A stretch of DNA of 64,000 bases, from positions 2,403,665 through 2,467,664 of the forward strand of contig NZ_MQWD01000001.1 of assembly GCF_002283365.1 (NCBI RefSeq). Reading direction: 5' to 3'. The notes under the pieces were generated by a model. The model ran no database searches and was not told the origin of the DNA. It was given only the letters and a program-made list of their open reading frames with translations. This stretch comes from Rubrivirga marina (GTDB taxonomy: Bacteria; Bacteroidota; Rhodothermia; Rhodothermales; Rubricoccaceae). The position numbers were made by a program, and so were the translations under genes. This document shows, piece by piece, positions 35,251 to 51,337 of this stretch; position 1 is the stretch's first letter, and every line of letters begins with the position of its first letter.

Positions 35251-35688
35251 ATGGCGAAGAAAATCGACGGCTACATCAAGCTGCAGATCAAGGCCGGCCA
35301 GGCCAGCCCGGCCCCGCCGATCGGCCCGGCGCTCGGTCAGAAGGGCGTCAACATCATGGAGTTCTGCAAGGCGTTCAACGCCGCGACGCAGGACAAGATG
35401 GGCCTCGTGATCCCGGTCGTGATCACGGTCTTCGGCGACAAGAGCTTCACGTTCATCACGAAGAGCCCGCCGGCGGCGGTCCTCCTCCGGAACGCGGCGA
35501 AGATCCAGAAGGGCGCCGGCGACCCGCTCCGCGAGAAGGTCGGCAAGGTGACCTGGGAGCAGTGCCGCGACATCGCTCAGCAGAAGCTCGAGGACCTCAA
35601 CGCGACCGACCTCGACAACGCCGCCCGCATGATCGCGGGGACGGCCCGGTCGATGGGCATCACCGTCACCGGCGCGCCGGTCGCGTAA
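35251..35688 (+). CDS. rplK: 50S ribosomal protein L11
   Basis: 145 residues, the normal length. The N-terminal domain [42 protein letters not shown] binds release factors and the GTPase centre; the C-terminal rRNA-binding domain includes [19 protein letters not shown] and [13 protein letters not shown] 35251 begins the family sequence MAKKI. First gene of rplK-rplA-rplJ-rplL, likely under control of the L1-site-like leader element. Confidence 0.98.
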   Translation: MAKKIDGYIKLQIKAGQASPAPPIGPALGQKGVNIMEFCKAFNAATQDKMGLVIPVVITVFGDKSFTFITKSPPAAVLLRNAAKIQKGAGDPLREKVGKVTWEQCRDIAQQKLEDLNATDLDNAARMIAGTARSMGITVTGAPVA

Positions 35689-35741
35689 CGATTCGCGCCG
35701 CCCCGGCGGCGACTGACCGGGCGCCCGTCGCGCCCCCCACC

Positions 35742-35773
35742 GCGGGAGCCAGTCACGCTGGCGTTCGGACCGC
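35742..35773 (+). promoter_or_regulatory. Stem-loop upstream of rplA, twin of the rplK leader element
   Basis: Outer stem GCGG/CCGC (35742-35745 with 35770-35773), 2-nt GA against 7-nt GTTCGGA internal loop, inner stem GCCAG/CTGGC and a 5-nt loop. Compared with the rplK element, the fourth inner pair changes from G-C to A-T on both sides, a compensatory change that supports a real RNA fold. It ends 15 nt before the rplA ATG. Confidence 0.6.
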
Positions 35774-35788
35774 ACACCCCACACAACC

Positions 35789-36511
35789 ATGGCAAAGAGA
35801 GGCAAGCGCTACCGTCAGGCGGCCGAGCTCGTCGCGACCGCGACCGAGCAGGCCGGCGGCGCGCTCCCGCTCGACCAGGCCGCGCAGCTCGTCAAGATGA
35901 CGGGTCGGGCCAAGTTCGAGGAGTCCGTCGACATCGACATCCGGCTGGGCGTCGACCCCCGCCACGCCGACCAGATGGTCCGCGGCTCGGTCGCGCTCCC
36001 GCACGGGACCGGCAAGACCGTCCGCGTGCTCGTCCTCACGAACGAGGGCAAGCAGGCCGAGGCGGAGGCCGCCGGCGCCGACATGGTCGGCCTCGACGAG
36101 TACGTCGACAAGATCCAGAATGAGGGCTTCACCGACTTCGACGTGCTCATCGCGTCGCCCGACGTGATGCCGCAGGTCGGCCGGCTCGGCCGCGTGCTCG
36201 GCCCCCGCGGGCTCATGCCGAACCCGAAGTCGGGGACGGTCACGAACGACCTCGCCGAGGCCGTCGAGGCCGTCAAGGCGGGCCGGATCGACTTCCGCGT
36301 CGACAAGGCCGGGATCATCCACACCTCGATCGGCAACGTGTCGTTCTCGGACGACCAGATCCGCGACAACGCCGACGCCTTCCTGAAGGAGATCGTCCGG
36401 CTCCGCCCGGCCGCCGCCAAGGGCCTCTACGTCAAGAGCGTCACGCTCTCGACCACGATGGGCCCGCCGGTCCCGGTCGAGCGCGCCGCCGCTGTTTCCG
36501 CCACCCGATAA
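35789..36511 (+). CDS. rplA: 50S ribosomal protein L1
   Basis: 240 residues. L1 forms the mobile stalk that guides deacylated tRNA out of the E site and, in many bacteria, represses its own operon. Signatures are [11 protein letters not shown] at the N-terminus, [59 protein letters not shown] and GKAGIIH-type [14 protein letters not shown]. It is preceded by a stem-loop twin to the one in front of rplK. Confidence 0.98.
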   Translation: MAKRGKRYRQAAELVATATEQAGGALPLDQAAQLVKMTGRAKFEESVDIDIRLGVDPRHADQMVRGSVALPHGTGKTVRVLVLTNEGKQAEAEAAGADMVGLDEYVDKIQNEGFTDFDVLIASPDVMPQVGRLGRVLGPRGLMPNPKSGTVTNDLAEAVEAVKAGRIDFRVDKAGIIHTSIGNVSFSDDQIRDNADAFLKEIVRLRPAAAKGLYVKSVTLSTTMGPPVPVERAAAVSATR

Positions 36512-36529
36512 CCGACAACTCCCACTGAC

Positions 36530-37060
36530 ATGCCGCTTACCAAAGAGCAGAAGCAGGAGGCGCTCGGGGCCATCGCGGAGACGCTCGAAGGCGCCAACAC
36601 CGTCTACCTCACCGACTACCAGGGCCTGACGGTCGAGCAGGCGACCGGCCTCCGCCGGGCGTTCCGCGAGGCCGACGTCCAGTACAAGGTCCTCAAGAAC
36701 ACGCTCCTCCGCCGCGCGATGGAGCAGCAGGGCGGGTTCGACGACCTGCTCGAGCAGCTCAACGGCCCGACGGCCGTCGCGTTCACGAACGACCCGGCCG
36801 GCCCGGCCAAGGTGCTCAAGAAGTTCCTCGAGGACAACGACCTCGAGGTCCCCCGCTTCAAGGGCGCCTACATCGACGGCGCGATCTACGGCGACGACCA
36901 GCTCGACGTGCTGGCCAGCCTCAAGAGCAAGGACGAGCTCCTCGCCGACATCCTCGGGCTCCTCATGGCGCCCATCACGAACGTCGCGTCGGCCCTCGGC
37001 GCGCAGGGCGCTGGCCTCGCCAGCGTCATCCAGCAGATCTCCGAGAAGGAGGAAGGCTGA
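36530..37060 (+). CDS. rplJ: 50S ribosomal protein L10
   Basis: 176 residues. L10 anchors L7/L12 dimers to the ribosome. Recognisable segments are MPLTKEQKQEALGAIAETL, VYLTDYQGLTVEQATGLRRAFREA, YKVLKNTLLRRAM and the C-terminal helix that binds L12. It begins 18 nt after rplA, so there is no room for a separate L10-type leader between them. Confidence 0.97.
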   Translation: MPLTKEQKQEALGAIAETLEGANTVYLTDYQGLTVEQATGLRRAFREADVQYKVLKNTLLRRAMEQQGGFDDLLEQLNGPTAVAFTNDPAGPAKVLKKFLEDNDLEVPRFKGAYIDGAIYGDDQLDVLASLKSKDELLADILGLLMAPITNVASALGAQGAGLASVIQQISEKEEG

Positions 37061-37100
37061 TCTCACCCCGCCGGCGCCCGCGCCGGCACTCCCTTAATCA

Positions 37101-37133
37101 GCGGCGTAGCCGACACCCGGCCGAGACCGCCGC
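37101..37133 (+). promoter_or_regulatory. Stem-loop upstream of rplL
   Basis: Outer stem GCGGCG/CGCCGC (37101-37106 with 37128-37133) and inner GCCG/CGGC with a longer 3' internal side. It resembles the rplK/rplA elements only in outline and lacks their loop sequences, so it may be a generic GC-rich hairpin. A separate GCCGGCG/CGCCGGC hairpin lies at 37070-37087. Confidence 0.3.
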
Positions 37134-37151
37134 AGGAACCAACCCACCATC

Positions 37152-37529
37152 ATGGCAGACATCAACAGCATCGCCGAGAGCCTCGTCAACCTGACGATCA
37201 AGGAGGCCAACGAGCTCCTCACCGTCCTCAAGGACGAGTACGGCATCGAGCCGGCCGCCGCCGCGGCCGTGGTCGCCGGCCCGGCCGGGGGCGACGGCGC
37301 CGCCGCCGCCGAGGAGCAGACCGAGTTCGACGTGATCCTCGCCGGCATCGGCGGCAACAAGATCGCCGTCATCAAGGAGGTCCGCGGCATCACGGGCCTC
37401 GGCCTCAAGGAGGCCAAGGAGCTCGTCGACAACGCCCCGTCCCCGATCAAGGAGGGCGCCTCGAAGGAGGAGGCCGACGAGGTCAAGGCCAAGCTCGAGG
37501 GCGCCGGCGCCACGGTCGAGCTCAAGTAA
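37152..37529 (+). CDS. rplL: 50S ribosomal protein L7/L12
   Basis: 125 residues. N-terminal dimerisation domain ([29 protein letters not shown]), an Ala/Gly-rich hinge (about 40-58), and the C-terminal factor-binding domain ([42 protein letters not shown]). It recruits translational GTPases. It is followed by a 402-bp spacer before rpoB. Confidence 0.98.
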   Translation: MADINSIAESLVNLTIKEANELLTVLKDEYGIEPAAAAAVVAGPAGGDGAAAAEEQTEFDVILAGIGGNKIAVIKEVRGITGLGLKEAKELVDNAPSPIKEGASKEEADEVKAKLEGAGATVELK

Positions 37530-37931
37530 GCCCGCGCTGGCGGCCCGCCCCGACAGCCCCGCGCTGCACCGAGCGGTCCCCGCCAGCCCGCCGCGTCTCG
37601 CCCGCCCTCCCCGGCACTGCCGAGTGGGGGGCGGGCGTTCGCGGCATCCGGCGGCACGCCCTTTTCGAGCGTTCGTCGAATCCCGGCCGGGCCCCGCCCG
37701 CGCCGGACGCGAACCGGCTGGAACTCCGCGTTCCACGTCGCGTTCCGCTCCGTCGGCCCCGCTGCGCCAACGCGCCTGCCTCCGGGCAGCGCTCGAGGCG
37801 CCCGGGGTCCCGGATGCCCGCGCCGTCCGATCCCACCTCGGCCGGCGCCGCCCGGCGGCTCGCACGCACCCGCGTGTGGGCCGCGGCCGGGCCCACCAGC
37901 ATCAGCGGTCATCACACCCCAGGGGTACGCC
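37530..37931. other. 402-bp spacer/leader between rplL and rpoB
   Basis: No credible gene. It contains a GC-rich hairpin (CGCCCGCCCTCCCC at 37599-37612 with GGGGGGCGGGCG at 37626-37637) followed 18 nt later by the run CCCTTTT, which could be a terminator or attenuator setting the ratio of ribosomal-protein to polymerase transcripts. The rest has no visible motif. A 103-codon reading frame here (37624-37935) is Arg/Pro-rich and not gene-like. Confidence 0.5.
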
Positions 37932-41798
<3,867 letters not shown>

Positions 41799-41884
41799 GG
41801 GCTCTGGCGACGCGCCCGAGGCCGGCCCCCTCGGCCTCGGGCGCGCTCCCCACACCCCCGATTCCTATACCCTAGTCCCCCAAT

Positions 41885-46252
<4,368 letters not shown>

Positions 46253-46379
46253 CCCCACCTCAGGCGCCCCGTGCGCACGCTGAACCGGACGCCCCGGCTG
46301 CCCTCGCGGTGGCCGGGGCGTCGTGCGTTCGTCCGCCTCGCCGGCGGGTCGTATCGTCTGGGGCGCTCCCACCACGCTC

Positions 46380-47966
46380 ATGCTCACCCGGTCCGTCCTC
46401 GTCCTTCTCCTGCTCGGACTCGGCGTGGCGGGGTGCGACGGCGCCAGGCCCGAGCCGCCCGACGAGACGGACGCGCTGCCCGCCGTCGTCTCACGGTTCG
46501 AGGTCGAGGTCGATCCGGCGGGGACGTCGCCGCTGACGGCCGAGGTGACGCTCGAGGCCGACGTGCCGGTGTCGATCGACGTGGTGGTCGAAGGGAAGGA
46601 GGGGGCGGCCACCGAGATCCGCCACCGGTTCGACGACCTCGGGACCGTCCACCGCATCCCCGTCCTCGGGCTCTACGCCAACACTACCACGGCCGTCACG
46701 CTCGTCCTCCGGGACGAGAGCGGCGCCGAGGTGGGCCGGGTCGAGCGGGACGTCGAGACGGGACGGGTCCCCGGCGGCCTCCCTGCGGTGACGGTGAACA
46801 CGGCGGCCCCGGGCGCGGTCCGGCCGGGCCTCACGTTCGTCAGCTCGTTCGCGGGGGAGGGCGCGACGCCGCAGGCTCCGTTTGCCTACGACGCCGCCGG
46901 GACGATCCGCTGGGTGCTCGACTATTCGGGCCGTCCGCCGCTCACGACCCTGTTCTACGACAACGGGATCGACCGGCTGGCGAACGGGAATCTGTACTTC
47001 GGCGACGGCGCCACGGACCGGATCTACGAGGTCGATCTGTTCGGCCGGATCGTGCGCCAATGGGACCTCCCAGGCTTCGGGTTCCACCACCACGTGCTGG
47101 AGAAGCCCGACGGCAACTTCCTCGTCACGGTCAACCGCGACGGCGCGGCGACGGTCGAGGACGCCGTCGTCGAGGTCGACCGCGAGACCGGCCAGATCGT
47201 CCGCGACTGGGACCTCCGCCAGTCGCTGAATCAATACCGCCGGGCGTGGCCCACGGACCTCGCCGACCTCAACGTCGACTGGTTCCATGCCAACGCGCTC
47301 GTGTATGACGAGCGGGACGACACGATCCTCGTCTCGGGGCGCACGCAGGGCCTCGTCAAGCTCACCGCCGGCAACGAGGTCGTGTGGATCCTCGCGCCGC
47401 ACCGGGACTGGGGGACAGCAGGCGACGGGACGGACCTCGCGACGAAGCTTCTCCAGCCGCTCGACGCGGCGGGCCAGCCGATCACCGACCCCGCCGTGCT
47501 CGACGGCGCGCAGCGGCACGTCGACTTCGACTGGGCGTGGTACCAGCACGCCCCGGAGATCCTCCCCGACGGGTCGATCCTCCTGTTCGACAACGGCGAC
47601 AGCCGCGGGTACACGGGCCGAGGCCTTTATAGCCGCGCCGTCGTCTACCGCGTCCATGAGGCCGCGATGACAGTGCGCCAAGTCTGGGACTACGGTGAGG
47701 AGCGCGGGCCGCAGACGTACTCCCGCATCGTCTCCGACGTGGACTACCACGCGGACGAGGGGATCGTCGTGTTCGCGCCGGGCGCCATCGCACGCGGGGA
47801 GGCCAATCCCCATGGGCGCGTCGTCGAGGTGGACCGGGCGACGGGCGCGGTGCGGTCCGAGGCCGTCATTCGGGCGCCGACGACCCGGTTCGGAATCACG
47901 TTCCACCGCGTCGAGCGGATGCCCCTCTACCCGCCGGGTCTCCGGACGACCCGGCCCAACGCCTGA
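46380..47966 (+). CDS. Arylsulfotransferase-like lipoprotein
   Basis: 528 residues. A lipoprotein signal peptide ends at LGVAGCDG (lipobox VAGC), so it is membrane-anchored outside the cytoplasm. An N-terminal Ig-like domain (about 30-125) is followed by a six-bladed propeller of the ASST type: NGIDRLANGNLYFGD, GFGFHHHVLEKPDGNFLVTV, VDWFHANALVYDERDDTILVSGR, WYQHAPEILPDGSILLFDNGD and YSRAVVYRVHE. The His residues in FHA and QHA match the catalytic-site histidines of bacterial aryl-sulfate sulfotransferases. PAPS-independent sulfate transfer between phenols is the family activity; the substrate here is unknown. Confidence 0.85.
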   Translation: MLTRSVLVLLLLGLGVAGCDGARPEPPDETDALPAVVSRFEVEVDPAGTSPLTAEVTLEADVPVSIDVVVEGKEGAATEIRHRFDDLGTVHRIPVLGLYANTTTAVTLVLRDESGAEVGRVERDVETGRVPGGLPAVTVNTAAPGAVRPGLTFVSSFAGEGATPQAPFAYDAAGTIRWVLDYSGRPPLTTLFYDNGIDRLANGNLYFGDGATDRIYEVDLFGRIVRQWDLPGFGFHHHVLEKPDGNFLVTVNRDGAATVEDAVVEVDRETGQIVRDWDLRQSLNQYRRAWPTDLADLNVDWFHANALVYDERDDTILVSGRTQGLVKLTAGNEVVWILAPHRDWGTAGDGTDLATKLLQPLDAAGQPITDPAVLDGAQRHVDFDWAWYQHAPEILPDGSILLFDNGDSRGYTGRGLYSRAVVYRVHEAAMTVRQVWDYGEERGPQTYSRIVSDVDYHADEGIVVFAPGAIARGEANPHGRVVEVDRATGAVRSEAVIRAPTTRFGITFHRVERMPLYPPGLRTTRPNA

Positions 47967-47985
47967 GGCAGGCGGACAGGCGTGC

Positions 47986-48015
47986 CCGCCTCGACCCGTT
48001 GCTGGGCCGAGGCGG
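47986..48015. terminator. Hairpin between convergent genes (CCGCCTCG family)
   Basis: CCGCCTCG (47986-47993) pairs with CGAGGCGG (48008-48015), with CCC/GGG able to extend inside the loop. It lies between the stop codons of the arylsulfotransferase-like gene and the convergent DUF3072 gene, so it could serve as a bidirectional terminator. Confidence 0.5.
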
Positions 48016-48026
48016 ACGGCCCGGAC

Positions 48027-48245
48027 TCACTCGCCACGGCCGGTCTTAGCCTGGAGCGCGTCGATGGTCTCGGACGCCTCGGCCTTTGTGAGACCGTCGT
48101 ACTGGTCGGGGTCCTCGCCGGCCTCCTGAGCGAGCGTGTGGAGGTAGGAGCGCTGCGCGCCGGTCATCGGCTCGTCGCCGGTGGTCCAGTCTTCGGGGTC
48201 CTTCTGGGCGTTGCCGGCGTCGGTCTGGTCTTGAGGGGTCGACAT
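48027..48245 (-). CDS. Small DUF3072-like protein
   Basis: 72 residues. The motif DPEDWTTGDEPMTGAQRSYLHTLAQEAGE and the ending LTKAEASETIDALQAKTGRG match the DUF3072 family as I remember it. The first ~18 residues are polar and Gln/Asp-rich. Cytosolic, function unknown; a short helical SAP-like or DNA-associated fold is sometimes suggested for such LTKAEAS motifs. Monocistronic and convergent with the gene at 46380. Confidence 0.85.
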   Translation of the reverse strand: MSTPQDQTDAGNAQKDPEDWTTGDEPMTGAQRSYLHTLAQEAGEDPDQYDGLTKAEASETIDALQAKTGRGE

Positions 48246-48484
48246 GGGATCGGTCGGAAGTGGACTCCCAACGTCGGATCGCGCGGTGCCGACGGTGCGT
48301 CGTCGGGACGTCCCCGGGGGCGGGGTCGGGCGAGGCCCTACCGCCGGCCGGCTACCTTCGCGGGCCCTGTCGGCCGGGACGCCGAGCCTGGCGCCTCCCT
48401 CCAGGAGTTCGGTCCAAACGCCGGTCTCCGCACTCATCCAGACTCGTGTCGACGCCCCCCCGGTTGGCCCGTGGTGCGGGCGGA

Positions 48485-49438
48485 CTACCCGCCCGTGCCG
48501 TAGACGGCGGCCGCCTGGCGGTACATCGTCGCGTGGAGATCCGCGGTCCGGTGGGCCATCGTCTCGGGCGCCTGGCCGGGCTCGCGGCGCGCGGCGTAGC
48601 CGCCCGATAGGAGCAGACAGAGCGGGACGCCGGCGTCGCGGACGGTTTCGCACACGAGCCGGTCGCGGGCCGCCAGGCCGTCGCGCGTGAGCGTCAGCCG
48701 CCCGAACCGGTCGTCGGCCACGACGTCAACGCCTCCGAGATAGACGACGAGGTCTGGCGTAGCGTCCGCCAGCACCTCCGGGAGAAGGGTGGCGAGCACG
48801 TCGAGGTACTCGCCGTCGCCCGTCCCGTCCGGCAGCCCCACGTCGCGGGTCGAGGGCGGTTTTCGGAACGGGAAGTTGTTGGCCCCGTGGACGGAGACCG
48901 TGTAGACGCCGCCGGCCGGCCACGCGCGGTCGCCGCCGAACACGTGGGCCGTCCCGTTCCCCTGGTGGACGTCGAGGTCGAGCACGAGCGCCCGCCGGAT
49001 CCACCCGGACCGCTGGAGGACGCGGAGCGCGACGGCGACGTCGTTGAGCACGCAGAACCCCTCCCCGTGGTCGGGCATCGCGTGGTGCGTCCCGCCGGCG
49101 AGGTTGCCCGCGACGCCGTCGAGCAGCGCCATCGACATCGCGTTGATCGTGCCCTGGACGGCCCGCCGGCTCCGCATCACGAGCGCCTCGCTCCACGGGA
49201 GCCCCATCCGCCGTTCTTCCTTCCGCGACAGCGTGCCCGTCGCGAGCGCGTCGAGGTAGCGCGTGGTGTGGACGAGCAGGAGGTCGCCCCAGTCGGCCTC
49301 GCGCGGGGCGACGACGTCTTCCGCCCGGATCACGCCCTCGGCGATCAGGAGGTCGTGGAGGGCCGAGAACTTGGCCATCGGGAACGCGTGCCGCGGCGGG
49401 AGCGGCACGACGTAGCCCGGGTGGTACGAGACGCGCAT
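48485..49438 (-). CDS. Histone deacetylase-family amidohydrolase
   Basis: 317 residues of the arginase/deacetylase fold, a bacterial class II-type deacetylase (acetoin utilisation AcuC, acetylpolyamine or acyl-lysine substrates possible). Zn-site and catalytic motifs are AGGTHHAMPDHGEGFCVLNDVAVA (the His pair), VLDLDVHQGNGTAHVF (Asp and His ligands) and VVYLGGVDVVADDRFGRL (Asp ligand). The C-terminal LLLSGGYA is family-typical. ATG 49438. The 239-bp spacer beyond its stop holds no gene. Confidence 0.92.
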   Translation of the reverse strand: MRVSYHPGYVVPLPPRHAFPMAKFSALHDLLIAEGVIRAEDVVAPREADWGDLLLVHTTRYLDALATGTLSRKEERRMGLPWSEALVMRSRRAVQGTINAMSMALLDGVAGNLAGGTHHAMPDHGEGFCVLNDVAVALRVLQRSGWIRRALVLDLDVHQGNGTAHVFGGDRAWPAGGVYTVSVHGANNFPFRKPPSTRDVGLPDGTGDGEYLDVLATLLPEVLADATPDLVVYLGGVDVVADDRFGRLTLTRDGLAARDRLVCETVRDAGVPLCLLLSGGYAARREPGQAPETMAHRTADLHATMYRQAAAVYGTGG

Positions 49439-49496
49439 CGAGGCGGGGGGAGACCCGTCGCGGACGCGCGTCGCCCGCCCGGCGATCCGTCCCGAC

Positions 49497-50069
49497 CTAC
49501 TGCGCCTCGGGCTCCTCGCGCGGCGGCGCCATCAGGGTCTCGACGGCCTGCTCGAGCGAGAGCCCCGTCCGGCGGGCGACGATGAACTGGTCGAACGGCG
49601 TCGTCTCGTACGCCTCCTCGCGGACGTACTGGAGCGCGAACAAGAAGGTCTCGGGGTCGGTGTAGCCCGGGAGCTTCGTGATGAGCGCGCCGTCGGTATC
49701 GACGAACACGTTGGTCGGCGTGCCCGAGATGCCCATGGCGCCGCCGAGGTCGCGGCCGGTCACGCGCGCGTCGAAAAACTGGAGCGAGTCGGCGCCCTCG
49801 ATGTCGAGGCGGACCGGGGCGAAGTTGCCGGTGAGGTACTCCTGGACGGCGTCGTCGGTGAAGACGTCGGCGTCGAACCGGGCGCAGAAGCCGCACCACG
49901 AGGCGTAGCCATAGACGAGGACGATCTTGTCGTCGGCCTGGGCCGTCGCGATGGCCTCCTCCATCGAGAGCCAGTCCGGCGCGTCCTCGGGGACGATGGA
50001 CGCGTCGACCTGGGCCTGCCCGGCGAGCGGGAGCGCGAGGGCGAGCGCGAGGAGGATGGAGCGGATCAT
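49497..50069 (-). CDS. Exported thioredoxin-family protein
   Basis: 190 residues with a signal peptide (MIRSILLALALALPLAGQAQ). The thioredoxin fold has the redox motif WCGFC within VLVYGYASWCGFCARFDADVF, and the cis-proline segment ISGTPTNVFVD. The C-terminal ~50 residues are helical and specific to this group. It likely reduces or forms disulfides in the periplasm. Its ATG overlaps the glycosyltransferase stop by 4 nt (ATGA), so translation is coupled. Confidence 0.9.
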   Translation of the reverse strand: MIRSILLALALALPLAGQAQVDASIVPEDAPDWLSMEEAIATAQADDKIVLVYGYASWCGFCARFDADVFTDDAVQEYLTGNFAPVRLDIEGADSLQFFDARVTGRDLGGAMGISGTPTNVFVDTDGALITKLPGYTDPETFLFALQYVREEAYETTPFDQFIVARRTGLSLEQAVETLMAPPREEPEAQ

Positions 50070-51178
50070 GTGGCGGGGAGGAGGCGGTCGAGGAGAGCGC
50101 GGAACGTCCGTCGGCCCTCGTTCCATGTGTAAGGGGCGAGCGCGGCGGGCGCGGCGGCGGCCCAGCGGGCGCGGCGGTCGGGGTCGAGGGCCTTGCGGAG
50201 CGCGTCGGCGACGGCCCCCGGATCGGAGGGGGCGGCGAGGACGCCGACGCCGCGGTCCACGACGGCCCGGATCTCGGGGAGCGGGCTGGCGAGGACCGGG
50301 ACGCCGGCCGCAAGGTACTCGAACAGCTTGTTCGGCAAGCTCAGGCGGAGGCTCTCCGTGAGAGGTTCGATGAGGCACGCGCCGAGGTCGGCGCCCGGCG
50401 TGAGCGCCGCCAGCCGGTCGGGTGGGACGAACGGGTGGACCACGAGCCGGTCTCCAAGGGCTGCGCTCCACGTGCGGATCTCGGCCTCCAGCGCCCCCTC
50501 CCCGATGAGCACGAGGCGGATGCCCTCGACGGCCGCGGCCGCCTCGGTGAGCGCACGGAGACCCCGGCCGTCGCGGAAGAGGCCCTGGTAGAGCACGATC
50601 GTCCGGCCGTCGTCGGGGAGGTCCAGGTCGCGACGGAGAGCGTCGCGGTCGGCGCTGCCGGCCTCGGCGACATAGGGCGCGTTGTAGAGGACGGTCGGCC
50701 GAGCGATGCGATAGCGGTCGCGGAGCCGGTCGGCGATGGCGTCTCCCACCGTCAGGACCGCGTCGGCGCGGCCGATGGAACGGCGCTCTACGGCGCCCCA
50801 CACCGCGCCGACGTAGGGGCGCCCGTGCGTCGAGTCGAGCGCCGTGTAGAGCTCGCGGCTGTCGTAGACGAGCCGTGCGCCGTGACGTCGGGACGCGGCC
50901 ACGAGGGCAGGGAGGGTGTAGAGGTCGCTCGCGAGGTACAGCCCGGCCGGTCGCGCGAGCGCGGCCTCTCGAACGGCCCGGTGCGCGCGCCAGAACGCGA
51001 GCGGTCCACCGCCGGGCCGCACGCCGAGGACGGTGAGCGTGGCGCCGTCCGGGAGCGCCCGGGGAGCGCGCGGACCGGCCGTCTGCAGGACGGACACGGG
51101 CACCCCCGCCTCGGCGAGCACGCGGAGCTGGCGGAGCGCGCGCGACGAGCCCGTGACGTCGCCCACGAGGGCGAACAC
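50066..51178 (-). CDS. GT4-type glycosyltransferase
   Basis: 370 residues, starting at a GTG. The GT-B fold is indicated by the C-terminal nucleotide-sugar domain: YQGLFRDGRGLRALTEAA, IRLVLIGEGALE, and SLPNKLFEYLAAGVPVLASPLPEIRAVVD, with the EPLTES region positioning the donor. The N-terminal acceptor domain has DVTGSSRALRQLRVLAEAGV. It would build a surface polysaccharide or glycolipid; donor and acceptor unknown. Coupled to the downstream thioredoxin gene. Confidence 0.88.
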   Translation of the reverse strand: MFALVGDVTGSSRALRQLRVLAEAGVPVSVLQTAGPRAPRALPDGATLTVLGVRPGGGPLAFWRAHRAVREAALARPAGLYLASDLYTLPALVAASRRHGARLVYDSRELYTALDSTHGRPYVGAVWGAVERRSIGRADAVLTVGDAIADRLRDRYRIARPTVLYNAPYVAEAGSADRDALRRDLDLPDDGRTIVLYQGLFRDGRGLRALTEAAAAVEGIRLVLIGEGALEAEIRTWSAALGDRLVVHPFVPPDRLAALTPGADLGACLIEPLTESLRLSLPNKLFEYLAAGVPVLASPLPEIRAVVDRGVGVLAAPSDPGAVADALRKALDPDRRARWAAAAPAALAPYTWNEGRRTFRALLDRLLPAT

Positions 51179-51337
51179 GGCGGTTCGAGGCGGCGGGGGC
51201 GGGGTCAGGGGATCGATGAAGTTGTGTGCCGGGGGGGCGCCGGGGGACGATTCCGGACGCCCAAACGTATGTTCAGTGCCCGACGCGGGGCCCGAAGTTT
51301 CGTCCTCGAGCCCAGGGTCGGCTCACCCACCCCGAAC

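Noticed and set aside
48352-48480. Possible small RNA gene after a TACCTTCG element in the 239-bp spacer
   Set aside because: There is no TTG at -33, no stable extended fold and no match to tmRNA, 6S, RNase P or SRP RNA motifs that I can recognise; evidence is too weak to call.
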